Assembly (NCBI RefSeq): GCF_014650335.1
Contig: NZ_BMUT01000010.1
Location: forward strand, 280,156 to 344,155
Length of the DNA: 64,000 nucleotides
Reading direction: 5' to 3'
Source of the DNA: Streptomyces hiroshimensis
GTDB lineage: Bacteria; Actinomycetota; Actinomycetes; Streptomycetales; Streptomycetaceae
Positions within the stretch are counted from its first letter, which is position 1; each line of letters opens with the position of its first letter. A program made the translations under genes and the position numbers. Below the pieces are notes generated by a model. That model was not told the origin of the DNA. It was given only the letters and a program-made list of their open reading frames with translations, and made no database searches. This document shows, in pieces, positions 1 through 7,776 of this stretch.

Positions 1-46
1 CCCCACGCCATGGATGAAGAAACGGATGAAGGAAGCGCGAGGGCTC

Positions 47-451
47 TCAGTGGCCCTGCTCGTCACGGCGGCGCTGCCAGCGCTGCTCGATGCGGTCCAT
101 CATGCTGCGGCGCGGGCGCATCTGGCCGCGGCCGCCCAGGGGCCCCGCCGGGCCCGTCCCCCGCTGCGCACCGGCCCGCGGCCCCTTGCGCCAGCCGGTG
201 ACGGCGAGCGCCGCGCAGCCCAGCATGACGAGGAAGCCGACCACACTGATCCAGTACTGCCCCTGAATCATCACGCCGGTCATCAAGAGCGCGATACCCA
301 CCAGAAACCCGGCGACCGCCTGGTAGACCCGTCGCCGGGTGTACGTGCGCAGGCCGCTGCCCTCGAGCGCTGTCGCGAACTTGGGATCTTCGGCGTACAG
401 CGCTCGCTCCATCTGCTCGAGCATGCGCTGCTCGTGCTCCGAGAGCGGCAC
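47..451 (-). CDS. DUF3040 family membrane protein
   Basis: A 134-residue protein beginning MPLSEHEQRMLEQME, the signature opening of the actinobacterial DUF3040 family. A charged N-terminus of about 40 residues is followed by two membrane segments (about 43-62 and 67-87) and a basic Arg/Gly-rich cytoplasmic tail. The GTG start has an AGGAGG ribosome site at 457-462, five bases upstream, which fixes it. No biochemical function is established for the family. In Streptomyces it usually lies beside the mraZ end of the division/cell-wall cluster, so that cluster is probably just left of the window (inference). Confidence 0.9.
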   Translation of the reverse strand: MPLSEHEQRMLEQMERALYAEDPKFATALEGSGLRTYTRRRVYQAVAGFLVGIALLMTGVMIQGQYWISVVGFLVMLGCAALAVTGWRKGPRAGAQRGTGPAGPLGGRGQMRPRRSMMDRIEQRWQRRRDEQGH

Positions 452-688
452 GGAGTCCTCCTACTCGTCGGTCGCGGGGGGCGACCGGGTGCGACCCTTT
501 CAGGATAGGCAGGGAATCGCCCCCGTGAAACCCGCCCCTCTGCGCCAATCCGCCCACCGATGTCCGTGTGGCGATCGGTGGTGTCGGGACGTACATTCCC
601 GGTTCGCCGATCGGCCATGCCGGACGGTGTCCCCCGATCATACGGGGCGAACCAGCTGATCGGGTGGTGTGTGACCTACAGCGCGCAG

Positions 689-1450
689 TCAGCCACGTTC
701 GGCCAGTACGTGCAGTTGGGTGGCCACCGAGTGGAAGGCCGGCAGCGCGGCCGCGGCGGCCTCCAGCTGGGCGAGCGCCTCCCGGGCGCCGGGCTCCGCG
801 TCGAGCAGCACACCGGGCACCAGATCCGCGAAGACGCGCACGCCGTGCACGGCGCCGGCCTCCAGGCCCGCGGCGGTCACGAGCTCCGTCAGCTGCTCGG
901 CGGTGAACCGGCGCGGCACCGGGTCGCCCGCGCCCCAGTGGCCGGCCGGGTCGGTGAGGACCTGGCGAGCCTCGGTGAAGTGCCCGGCGAGCGCACGGGC
1001 GAGGACCGCGCCGCCGAGGCCGGCGGCCAGCAGGCTCAGGGTGCCGGCGGGGCGCAGCGCCTCGATGACGTTGCGCACGCCCTCGGCGGGGTCGTCCACG
1101 TACTCCAGGACGCCGTGGCAGAGCACCACGTCGTAGGCGCCGCGGTCCACCACGTCGAACAGGCCGTGGGCGTCGCCCTGGACGCCGCGCACCCGCTCGG
1201 CGACGCCGGCCTCGGCGGCCCGGCGCTCCAGCGCGAAGAGGGCGTTGGGGCTGGGGTCGACGACGGTGACGCGGTGGCCGAGGGCCGCGACGGGCACCGC
1301 GAAGTGGCCGGAGCCGCCGCCGGTGTCGAGCACGTCCAGCACCCCGCCGTCCGGGCCGGCGGCCTTCACCCGGCGGTCCAGGGCGTCGCGCAGGACCTCC
1401 CAGACCACGGCGGTACGCAGGGACGCCCGGGGGCGCAGCGGGTCTGACAC
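689..1450 (-). CDS. class I SAM-dependent methyltransferase
   Basis: A 253-residue enzyme with a Rossmann methyltransferase fold. The SAM-binding motif I (LDTGGGSGH) is at residues 41-49, the acidic motif VTVVDPS follows, and then motif IV-like VVLCHGVLEYVDDP. This matches the Methyltransf_11/25 group; the substrate cannot be told. The frame is open to 1606, but the preceding 52 codons are a low-complexity Ala/Pro/Arg stretch, and homologues begin at VSDPLRPR, so GTG at 1450 was chosen. It is divergent from the TetR gene at 1659. Confidence 0.88.
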   Translation of the reverse strand: MSDPLRPRASLRTAVVWEVLRDALDRRVKAAGPDGGVLDVLDTGGGSGHFAVPVAALGHRVTVVDPSPNALFALERRAAEAGVAERVRGVQGDAHGLFDVVDRGAYDVVLCHGVLEYVDDPAEGVRNVIEALRPAGTLSLLAAGLGGAVLARALAGHFTEARQVLTDPAGHWGAGDPVPRRFTAEQLTELVTAAGLEAGAVHGVRVFADLVPGVLLDAEPGAREALAQLEAAAAALPAFHSVATQLHVLAERG

Positions 1451-1658
1451 GGCGGGTGGCTCCTCGGCGGTGGCGAACGGTTGCGTCCGCCCCAGCCTAA
1501 TGGGCCGCGCCCGGGGGCAGGACGACACGGCCGCCCGGTCCGGCGCGGCGCCGCGCGGACCGCCCCGGGCGGCCGCCGGCGCCTGCGCGAATGCCCGTAC
1601 GGCCACGCGAGGTTGACGCAGGGGCGGGCGCCGCGCGGCGGGCAGGGAGAATCACTTC

Positions 1659-2273
1659 ATGGACAGCAGCAGTACGCGCCGTCAGAACACCCGGCGAAAG
1701 CTCTTCGACGCCGCGGTGACCCTCATCGCCGAACAGGGCTTCTCCTCCACCACCGTGGACGAGATAGCGGAACGGGCCGGGGTGGCCAAGGGCACCGTCT
1801 ATTACAACTTCGCGAGCAAGACCGATCTGTTCGAGGAGCTGCTGCGGCACGGGATGGAGCTGCTGACCGGGGCGCTGCGGGCGGCGGCCGAGGAGACCGC
1901 CGAGCGGGGCGGTGGCGCGGCCGAGGCGCTGGACGCGATGATCCGCGCCGGGCTGGACTTCGTGGCCCGCCAGCCGTCGCTGGCCCGGCTCTACGTCGCC
2001 GAGCTGTGGCGCACCAACCGGGCCTGGCGCCCGACGCTGACGCGGGTGCGCCAGGAGGCGGTCGAGGTGATCGAGTCCGCGCTGCGGGAGGCGGTCGCGG
2101 AGGAGGGCCCGACGCCGGGGACCGACCTCGCACTGACGGCGTCGGCGCTGTTCGGGACGGTGCTCGTGGCGGCGCTGGACTGGCAGTCGTTCCAGCCCGA
2201 GCGGTCGGTGGACGAGGTGCACGCGACGCTGTCGCGCCTTTTGCAGGGCCGCCTGAGCGGGGTCGTCCGCTAG
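1659..2273 (+). CDS. TetR/AcrR family transcriptional regulator
   Basis: A 204-residue one-component repressor. The N-terminal helix-turn-helix occupies about residues 12-58 and includes TTVDEIAERAGVAKGTVYY and FASKTDL, both typical TetR sequence. The rest is an all-helical ligand-binding domain with no diagnostic pocket residues. The ATG start lies ten bases after a GGGAGA ribosome site. It is divergent from the methyltransferase and precedes the flavoprotein at 2662, either of which could be its target. I see no obvious TetR palindrome in the 200-bp divergent space; the clearest palindrome nearby is at 2553-2568. Confidence 0.93.
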   Translation: MDSSSTRRQNTRRKLFDAAVTLIAEQGFSSTTVDEIAERAGVAKGTVYYNFASKTDLFEELLRHGMELLTGALRAAAEETAERGGGAAEALDAMIRAGLDFVARQPSLARLYVAELWRTNRAWRPTLTRVRQEAVEVIESALREAVAEEGPTPGTDLALTASALFGTVLVAALDWQSFQPERSVDEVHATLSRLLQGRLSGVVR

Positions 2274-2661
2274 CCCTGTCCGGGCCGCGGCCGGTCAGGC
2301 CTCCGCCGCAGGCGCACGTCCCGGCGCGGCCGAATCCCCCTCGGCCGGCGCCGGAACGGCGTTCCCCCCTTGCTCCCCCGTGTGCTCCCCCGAGCCCTGC
2401 AAGGGCCCCCGCCCCCCCCCGGTCACGTCGGGGGTGCCGCGCCGTTTCCGCCGCCCCGTGCCGGCGGTACCGGCGCCGCGCCCCTTCCGTGGGCACCACT
2501 CTTCCGCCCGGCGGGGCCGCGGCCCATCCGTGCGCCTACTCATCTCCTCCTCTGAGTACGGGTACTCACGCCTGAGCGTTCAGGCCCAGGGCGGGCATCC
2601 GCGCGCTCGTGGGGACCGGTGCCGCCCGGCGCTGTCAGTGCCGCCGGATAAAGTCCCTCCC
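2274..2661. other. 388-bp intergenic region, no gene seen
   Basis: This space between the TetR gene and the flavoprotein is C/Pro-codon-rich and shows no convincing gene on either strand. A frame open from 2380 runs in phase into the flavoprotein, but its first 94 codons look like random GC-rich translation. The one structured element is the 16-bp palindrome at 2553-2568. Confidence 0.6.
2553..2568. promoter_or_regulatory. 16-bp palindrome, possible operator
   Basis: TGAGTAC-GG-GTACTCA is a perfect inverted repeat (7-bp arms, 2-bp centre) about 95 bases upstream of the flavoprotein ATG at 2662. The position suits a regulator site or core-promoter element for that gene. The cognate factor is unknown; the adjacent TetR protein is one candidate. 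Confidence 0.45.
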
Positions 2662-4188
2662 ATGGCACGGATTGCGGTGATCGGCGCCGGGATGGGCGCG
2701 ATGGCTGCCGCCGCCCGGCTGGCCGTCGCGGGCCACCGGGTGACGGTGTACGAGCGCGCGGCGACGCACGGCGGAGGCGTCGGGCGCATGACGCGCGACG
2801 GCTTCGCCTTCGATACGGGGCCGGGGCTGCTGCACCTTCCGGCCGTCTACCGCGACCTGTTCGTCAAGACGGGCAAGGAGTCCCTGGAGCGATGCGTCGG
2901 CCTGGTCCAGGTCGATCCGGCGAGCGCGCACGTCTTCGCCGACGGCACGTCCGTCTCCCTGCCCAACGCCTCCCGGGCCGGGGTGGTCCAGGCGCTCGAC
3001 GAGGCCGTGGGGGCGGGTGCGGGCGAGCGCTGGAGCGAGCTCGTGAACCGGGCGCGCGTGGTGTGGGACGCCACCCGCCGCCCCCTGCTGGAGGAACCCC
3101 TGCTCGCCGACCCCGAGTACCTGGAGGCCCTGGGCCACGACCCCTATCCGGGTCTGCGCAAGCGCGGCCTGTTCCGGCGGAGCACGCCGCCCGTGCTCGC
3201 GGCCGTCGCCGAGCGGGAGCTGAAGGACCCGCGGCTCACGGCCCTGTTGGAGAGCCACGCCCTGGCGTACGGGCTCGATCCGCGCCACGCCCCCGCGAGC
3301 GCGACGGTCCTGCCGTACATGGAGCAGACCTTCGGCAGCTGGTACGTGCGCGGCGGGATGCGCGGCCTGGCCGACGCCGTGTACGAGCGGTGCCTGGCGC
3401 GCAGGGTGGAGTTCGCCCTGGGCTCGGAGGTCACGGCCGTCGTCGAGAAGGACGGCCGCGCGGCCGGTGTGGAGCTGGCGGACGGGCGCACGGCCGAGGC
3501 CGACATGGTGGTCGCCGGCGTCTCGCCCGGGCGGCTGCGGCAGCTCGCCCCGGCGGCCTGCGGGCCCGCGGCGCGGCCCGGTCCGCCGGTGCCGCCCGGG
3601 CGGTTCACGGTCTTCCTCGCGCTCCGCGGGGCGCGGCCCGCGGCCACCGCCCACCGCACGGTGGTCCACGCGCCGGACCGCGGCGCGGAGTTGGAAGGGA
3701 TCTTCGGCGAGGGTGCGCGCGGCCCCGCCGCGCTGCACTACCGGCCGACGGTGACCGTACTGCGCCCGGACGATCCGGACGTCCGCCCGGACGAGGGCCA
3801 CGAGGCCGTCACGCTGACCGCCACGGTCGCACCGCACGGTCAGGTGGACTGGAACGGCGAGGCGACGTCCGCCGCCTTCGCCGAGCGCGTGCTCGACGCC
3901 GCGGAAGGAGTGCTGCCGGGCCTGCGGGAGCGCCTGCTGTGGCACGAGGTGCGCACGCCCGCCGACACCGAGCGGGCGACGGGCGCCGAGGGCGGGGGCG
4001 TTCCGGCGCCGGTGCTGGCCGGTGGCGGGGGCGCGTTCCTGCGGACCGCCAATGCGACGCCGCTGCCCGGCCTGTATCTCGCGGGCGGCTTCGCCCACCC
4101 CGGCGGCGGGCTGGCGCACGCGGGGATGTCCGGGACGATGGCCGCGGGCCTGATCGTGTCCGGGGCGGACTGGCGCGGCTCCCAGTAG
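2662..4188 (+). CDS. FAD-dependent oxidoreductase, phytoene desaturase/CrtI-like
   Basis: A 508-residue flavoprotein of the NAD(P)-binding Rossmann/amine-oxidase superfamily. The dinucleotide motif IAVIGAGMGAMAAAARLA (about residues 4-21) is followed by VTVYER. The C-terminus carries PGLYLAGGFAHPGGGLAHAGMSG, the FAD-contacting signature shared with CrtI-type desaturases and related retinol saturases. ATG at 2662 was chosen because the Rossmann strand starts three residues in. No phytoene synthase, cyclase or prenyl transferase is nearby, so a carotenoid role is not supported; the substrate is unknown. Confidence 0.85.
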   Translation: MARIAVIGAGMGAMAAAARLAVAGHRVTVYERAATHGGGVGRMTRDGFAFDTGPGLLHLPAVYRDLFVKTGKESLERCVGLVQVDPASAHVFADGTSVSLPNASRAGVVQALDEAVGAGAGERWSELVNRARVVWDATRRPLLEEPLLADPEYLEALGHDPYPGLRKRGLFRRSTPPVLAAVAERELKDPRLTALLESHALAYGLDPRHAPASATVLPYMEQTFGSWYVRGGMRGLADAVYERCLARRVEFALGSEVTAVVEKDGRAAGVELADGRTAEADMVVAGVSPGRLRQLAPAACGPAARPGPPVPPGRFTVFLALRGARPAATAHRTVVHAPDRGAELEGIFGEGARGPAALHYRPTVTVLRPDDPDVRPDEGHEAVTLTATVAPHGQVDWNGEATSAAFAERVLDAAEGVLPGLRERLLWHEVRTPADTERATGAEGGGVPAPVLAGGGGAFLRTANATPLPGLYLAGGFAHPGGGLAHAGMSGTMAAGLIVSGADWRGSQ

Positions 4189-4224
4189 GCAGCGGCTCTC
4201 CGCCGGGCGGAGGTTCTCCGCCCG

Positions 4225-4278
4225 GCTGCGGTTCTCGGCCCCGCTGCGGTTCTCGGCCCCGCTGCGGTTCTCCGCCCG
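4225..4278. repeat. three tandem 18-bp repeats
   Basis: The unit GCTGCGGTTCTCGGCCCC occurs at 4225-4242 and 4243-4260 exactly, and at 4261-4278 with two changes near its end. A partial unit precedes it within an inverted GGGCGGAGG/CTCCGCCCG segment. The array fills the space between two convergent genes and may act in termination. Confidence 0.8.
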
Positions 4279-4303
4279 GAGCCCCGCTGCCGCGGCGGTG
4301 CGG

Positions 4304-5425
4304 TCAGTAGCGGGGCTGCTCGTTGTGGTGCTCGGTGTACTGCTCGCCGTAGCCCGGCCCCTGACCCTGGCCCTGCCCCTGGCCGGGGAGTTGCTGGGGA
4401 TAGCCCGGGTAGGGCTGCTGGGGGGCGTAGCCCTGCGGGGCGGGCGGAAGGTCGCCGTCGCGCTGCTGCGGCACCCAGACGCCGCCGGGCGGGGTGTCCA
4501 TGTCGTACTGCGGGGCGGGCGCGTAGGCCTCGGCGGGATAGCCGCCCATGCCGTAGGGCTGGGGAGCGGGCTGCTGGTACTGCCCGTAGGAGTCGTACGG
4601 CTCGTAGGCCTGCTGCCGGCTGCCGATGTAGGGGTCGGAGTACGCGGCGTACTGTCCCTGCCCGTAGTCGAATTGACCGGGCTCGGCGGGCACGCCGGGC
4701 GCTGCCGGGACCTGGGCGCCGTAGGGGGCGTCGTACGGGGCGGAGTCGCCGTACAGGACGGGGCCGGCGCTCTGGGCAGGGCCGGTGTCCTGGGCGGGGG
4801 CGGAAGCCGCGCCGTAGCCGTTGTCGCCGTAACCGCTCTCGCCGTAACCGCCGTAGGCCGCCGCGTCGCCCGCGTTTCCGGGTCCGGCCTGCGTCCGGAG
4901 GTCGGCGCCGGGCAGGCCGGGGTCGCTCGCGGGCTCCGCGAGCGGGGGGACGGCGGGCATGGCCGCGGTCTCGTCGAGCGGAGGGGCCTCCGCCCGCTCC
5001 GTCCTGCGGCGCCGGCCGGTGCGCGGCTCCTTCGGGCCGTCGTCCTCGGCGGCCGGCTTCCCGGCGCGCTTACCGGACTTGACGCCCCTTCCGGACCTAC
5101 CGCCCGTGCCGGATTTCTCCTCCGTGCCGGACTTGCCGAACTCGCCCGCGTTGTCGCCGTTGCCGGTCTTGTCCCGGCGGAGCGCCCAGCCGCGCGAGAA
5201 GCCCCGGCGGAAGGAGAGCGTCACATACGTCTGCCCGACGGCGAAGGCCACCGCGCCCACCGCGATGACCGCGACGGACGGGATGACGACGCCCGCGACG
5301 ACGCCGAGGAACCCGGCGAAGGCGAGGAGGCGCCAGCGCAGTCGCGCCTTGTACTGCAGCAGCACTTCGCCGAGCAGCCAGAGCGCGACGACGCCGAATG
5401 CGATGTAGAGGACCGTCCAGCCCAT
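4304..5425 (-). CDS. membrane protein with long Tyr/Gln/Gly/Pro-rich tail
   Basis: A 373-residue protein I do not recognise beyond conserved Streptomyces hypothetical. Residues 1-75 hold three hydrophobic segments (about 4-24, 33-50, 51-68). A charged linker with many Lys-Ser-Gly triplets follows, then about 200 residues of low complexity dominated by Tyr, Gln, Gly, Pro and Ala (GYGESGYGDNGYG, YGQYQQPAPQPYG), ending in a GQGQGQGQG run. The composition resembles prion-like or adhesive disordered tails, probably cytoplasmic. The gene follows metF on the same strand after 42 bases and may be co-transcribed. Confidence 0.85.
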   Translation of the reverse strand: MGWTVLYIAFGVVALWLLGEVLLQYKARLRWRLLAFAGFLGVVAGVVIPSVAVIAVGAVAFAVGQTYVTLSFRRGFSRGWALRRDKTGNGDNAGEFGKSGTEEKSGTGGRSGRGVKSGKRAGKPAAEDDGPKEPRTGRRRRTERAEAPPLDETAAMPAVPPLAEPASDPGLPGADLRTQAGPGNAGDAAAYGGYGESGYGDNGYGAASAPAQDTGPAQSAGPVLYGDSAPYDAPYGAQVPAAPGVPAEPGQFDYGQGQYAAYSDPYIGSRQQAYEPYDSYGQYQQPAPQPYGMGGYPAEAYAPAPQYDMDTPPGGVWVPQQRDGDLPPAPQGYAPQQPYPGYPQQLPGQGQGQGQGPGYGEQYTEHHNEQPRY

Positions 5426-5467
5426 TTACGCCCCTCTCGTGGCCGCCGCCTTTCGAGGGGCCGGCCG

Positions 5468-6385
5468 TCAGGACCGCTGGTGCAGTCCCAGATTCTCGTA
5501 GATTTCCAGCGTCGCCGTGGAGTGGTTCAGGGTAATGAAGTGCAGCCCGGGAATCTCCTCGGCCATCAACCGAGCGCACAGCTCCGTGGCGTACTCGATC
5601 CCGATCGAGCGTACAGCGGCGCGGTCGTCCTTGACCGCGAGGATCCGCTCGGCCAGCGCGGGCGGGAACGCGGCATTGCTGAGCTGCGCGAACCGCTCGA
5701 TCTGGCGGACGTTGGTGACGGGCATGATCTCGGGGATGATCGGGGTGTCACAGCCGGCGGCCGCCACCCGGTCGCGCAGCCGCAGGTAGTCCTCCGGGTA
5801 GAAGAACATCTGGGTGATGGCGAAGTCCGCGCCCGCGCGGCACTTGTCCACGAAGTACCGGATGTCGGTGTCCCAGTCGGTGGAGCGCGGGTGCATCTCC
5901 GGGAAGGCGGCGACGCCGACGCAGAAGTCGCCGGACTCCTTGATGAGCCTGACGAGGTCGGCGGCGTAGTGCAGGCCCTCGGGGTGGCGCACCCACTCGC
6001 CCATGGGATCGCCGGGCGGATCGCCGCGCAGGGCGAGCATGTTGCGGATGCCGACGTCGGCGTACTGGCCGATGATGTTGCGCAGCTCGGCCTTGGAGTG
6101 GTTGACGGCTGTCAGGTGGGCGACGGGCGTGAGCGTCGTGTCGGTCGCCATGCGCTCGGTCACCCGCACGGTGCCCTCGCGGGAGGAGCCTCCGGCGCCG
6201 TAGGTGACGGAGACGAAGGTGGGGCCTACGGCCTCGATCCGGCGGATGGCGTCCCAGAGGGTGCGCTCCCCCTTCTCGGACCTCGGGGCGGCGAACTCGA
6301 AGGAATACGACCGCTCGCCTGAGGCGAGCAGGTCACGCACCGTGCGCGCGTGGTCTGTCCTGGTGGAGGCGGTACCAAGGGCCAT
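5468..6385 (-). CDS. metF: 5,10-methylenetetrahydrofolate reductase
   Basis: A 305-residue TIM-barrel flavoenzyme that reduces 5,10-methylene-THF to 5-methyl-THF, the methyl donor for methionine synthesis. The catalytic Glu is in SYSFEF (residue 30, equivalent to E. coli Glu28). FVSVTYGAGGSS and ALRGDPPGDP are the folate/FAD-binding motifs, and the length is normal for MetF. The ATG start is immediately followed by the conserved domain. In M. tuberculosis the syntenic MetF-like gene is Rv2172c. It lies between thiE and the membrane-protein gene, all on the minus strand. Confidence 0.97.
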   Translation of the reverse strand: MALGTASTRTDHARTVRDLLASGERSYSFEFAAPRSEKGERTLWDAIRRIEAVGPTFVSVTYGAGGSSREGTVRVTERMATDTTLTPVAHLTAVNHSKAELRNIIGQYADVGIRNMLALRGDPPGDPMGEWVRHPEGLHYAADLVRLIKESGDFCVGVAAFPEMHPRSTDWDTDIRYFVDKCRAGADFAITQMFFYPEDYLRLRDRVAAAGCDTPIIPEIMPVTNVRQIERFAQLSNAAFPPALAERILAVKDDRAAVRSIGIEYATELCARLMAEEIPGLHFITLNHSTATLEIYENLGLHQRS

Positions 6386-6452
6386 ACCGGCAAGTTAACC
6401 AGCGGTCCCGGCGGCCCCCAACCCACTTCTACGATTTGCCCGATAGGCCGGT

Positions 6453-6477
6453 ATCCCGTCCGCCATGCGGACGGGAT
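6453..6477 (-). terminator. hairpin downstream of thiE
   Basis: A perfect 11-bp stem (6453-6463 with 6467-6477) and CAT loop lies 96 bases past the thiE stop. No T run follows, as is common for Streptomyces terminators. Confidence 0.5.
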
Positions 6478-6490
6478 CTTCATATTCCGT

Positions 6491-6536
6491 TGATGCTCCG
6501 TTGACGTTCCCGGTGATGCTCCGTTGGCGTTCCCGG
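6491..6536. repeat. 23-bp tandem duplication
   Basis: Two abutting copies of TGATGCTCCGTTGACGTTCC plus CGG (6491-6513 and 6514-6536) differ at one base. They lie between the thiE stop and the terminator hairpin; no function is apparent. Confidence 0.85.
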
Positions 6537-6572
6537 CCGGCCCGGAAGGAGCCTTAAGGAACCTCAGGAGCC

Positions 6573-7223
6573 TCAGAGGCGCTCGCGGACCCGCTTCGCC
6601 AGCAGCGCCGCCGCCTCGCCCGGATCGTCCGCCTCGGTGATCGCGCGGACCACCACGACCCGGCGGGCGCCCGCGTCGAGCACCTGCTCCAGATTGCCCA
6701 GGTCGATGCCGCCGATCGCGAACCAGGGGCGCGCGGTGCCGAGGGCCGCCGCGTGGCGGACCAGGGGCAGGCCGGGGGCGTGCCGGCCCGGCTTGGTGGG
6801 GGTCGGCCAGCAGGGGCCGGTGCAGAAGTAGTCCACGCCGGGCTCGGCGGCCGCGGCATCCACCTCGGCCTCGGCGTGCGTGGAGCGGCCGATCAGCACC
6901 TCTTCGCCCAGGATGGCGCGGGCGGCGGGCACCGGCAGATCGCCCTGGCCGAGGTGCAGGACGCCGGAACCGGCGGCGTGGGCGACATCGGCGCGGTCGT
7001 TGACCGCGAAGAGCCTGCCGTGGCGCCGGGCGGCATCGGCGAAGACGGCGAGGTGCTCCAGCTCCTCGCCCGCTTCCATGCCCTTGTCGCGCAGCTGGAC
7101 GATGTCGACACCGGCGGCGAGGACCGCGTCGAGGAATTCCGGCAGATCGCCCTGGCGCTTGCGGGCGTCGGTGCACAGGTACAGCCGGGCGTCGTCGAGG
7201 AGGGCGCGGGCGGTGGCGGACAT
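6573..7223 (-). CDS. thiE: thiamine-phosphate synthase
   Basis: A 216-residue TIM-barrel enzyme that couples hydroxymethylpyrimidine diphosphate with thiazole phosphate carboxylate to give thiamine phosphate. Visible signatures are VDIVQLRDK (pyrophosphate-binding strand), FAVNDRADVA, GVLHLGQGDLP and FAIGGIDLGNL. The frame is open further upstream, but the domain begins right after MSATARALLDDARLYLC, so ATG at 7223 was used. It supplies the coupling step for the thiazole made by thiOSG at 9.2-11.5 kb, yet it has no riboswitch of its own that I can see. Confidence 0.95.
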   Translation of the reverse strand: MSATARALLDDARLYLCTDARKRQGDLPEFLDAVLAAGVDIVQLRDKGMEAGEELEHLAVFADAARRHGRLFAVNDRADVAHAAGSGVLHLGQGDLPVPAARAILGEEVLIGRSTHAEAEVDAAAAEPGVDYFCTGPCWPTPTKPGRHAPGLPLVRHAAALGTARPWFAIGGIDLGNLEQVLDAGARRVVVVRAITEADDPGEAAALLAKRVRERL

Positions 7224-7249
7224 CGGGTGGTTCCCCCCGGGTCGGCGGA

Positions 7250-7278
7250 GTGCGGGCGGGGGCGCGCCCCGCCCGCAC
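7250..7278 (-). terminator. strong GC hairpin between Rv2175c-like gene and thiE
   Basis: A 12-bp perfect stem (7250-7261 with 7267-7278) with a 5-base loop sits downstream of the Rv2175c-like gene and just before thiE. It is terminator-like, but no T tract follows. Confidence 0.5.
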
Positions 7279-7350
7279 ACCGGACGGTTCTGACGGGCGC
7301 GGCTCACCGCGCCCGGGACTGCTGCTGAGGCTTTCGGGCGGCTCGGCGGC

Positions 7351-7716
7351 TCAGACGGCGAGCGCCTGGGCGCGCCGCTTCACCTCCGTGCCGCGGTTCT
7401 CCCGCAGCGCGTCCGCCGGGGTGCCCGGCAGGGTCTCGTCGGCGGTGAAGAGCCACTCCAGCATTTCCTCGTCGCTGAAGCCGTCGTCCCGCAGCAGCGT
7501 CAGGGTCCCGGCCAGGCCCTTGACGACCTTGCCCTCGCCGATGAAGGCGGCGGGCACCATGAGCACCCTGTTCTCACCGCGGCGCACGGCGATCAGCTGG
7601 CCCTCCTTCACCAGCTGCCGCACGCGCGTCACCTCCACGTCGAGCTTCTCTGCGATCTCGGGGAGGTTGAACCAGGCGGGAACAAGCGCGTCGATCTTTG
7701 CGTCAATCTCGGTCAC
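7351..7716 (-). CDS. Rv2175c family DNA-binding protein
   Basis: A 121-residue winged-helix protein. FNLPEIAEKLDVEVTRVRQLV (about residues 16-36) is the helix-turn-helix, followed by a hydrophobic wing and the conserved DDGFSDEEMLEWLF segment. It matches M. tuberculosis Rv2175c, a DNA-binding protein known to be phosphorylated by the kinase PknL, whose gene is its neighbour there. Here the PknL-like kinase is 3.9 kb away at 11575. Several Thr near the N-terminus could be phospho-acceptors, but which is used cannot be read from sequence. Target genes are unknown. Confidence 0.9.
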   Translation of the reverse strand: MTEIDAKIDALVPAWFNLPEIAEKLDVEVTRVRQLVKEGQLIAVRRGENRVLMVPAAFIGEGKVVKGLAGTLTLLRDDGFSDEEMLEWLFTADETLPGTPADALRENRGTEVKRRAQALAV

Positions 7717-7776
7717 GGGACAAGCCTGCCATCTGCCGCTGACAGCCGGTAGCCGGGTTGACCCGACCCGGGCGCG

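Noticed and set aside
2662..4188. Carotenoid biosynthetic cluster
   Set aside because: Only a CrtI-like flavoprotein is present; no synthase, cyclase or prenyltransferase neighbours.
4225..4278. CRISPR array
   Set aside because: Repeats are contiguous without spacers, only three units, and no cas genes are nearby.
4298..6322. A 674-codon plus-strand open frame opposite metF
   Set aside because: Complement-frame artefact; the minus strand carries clear metF motifs.
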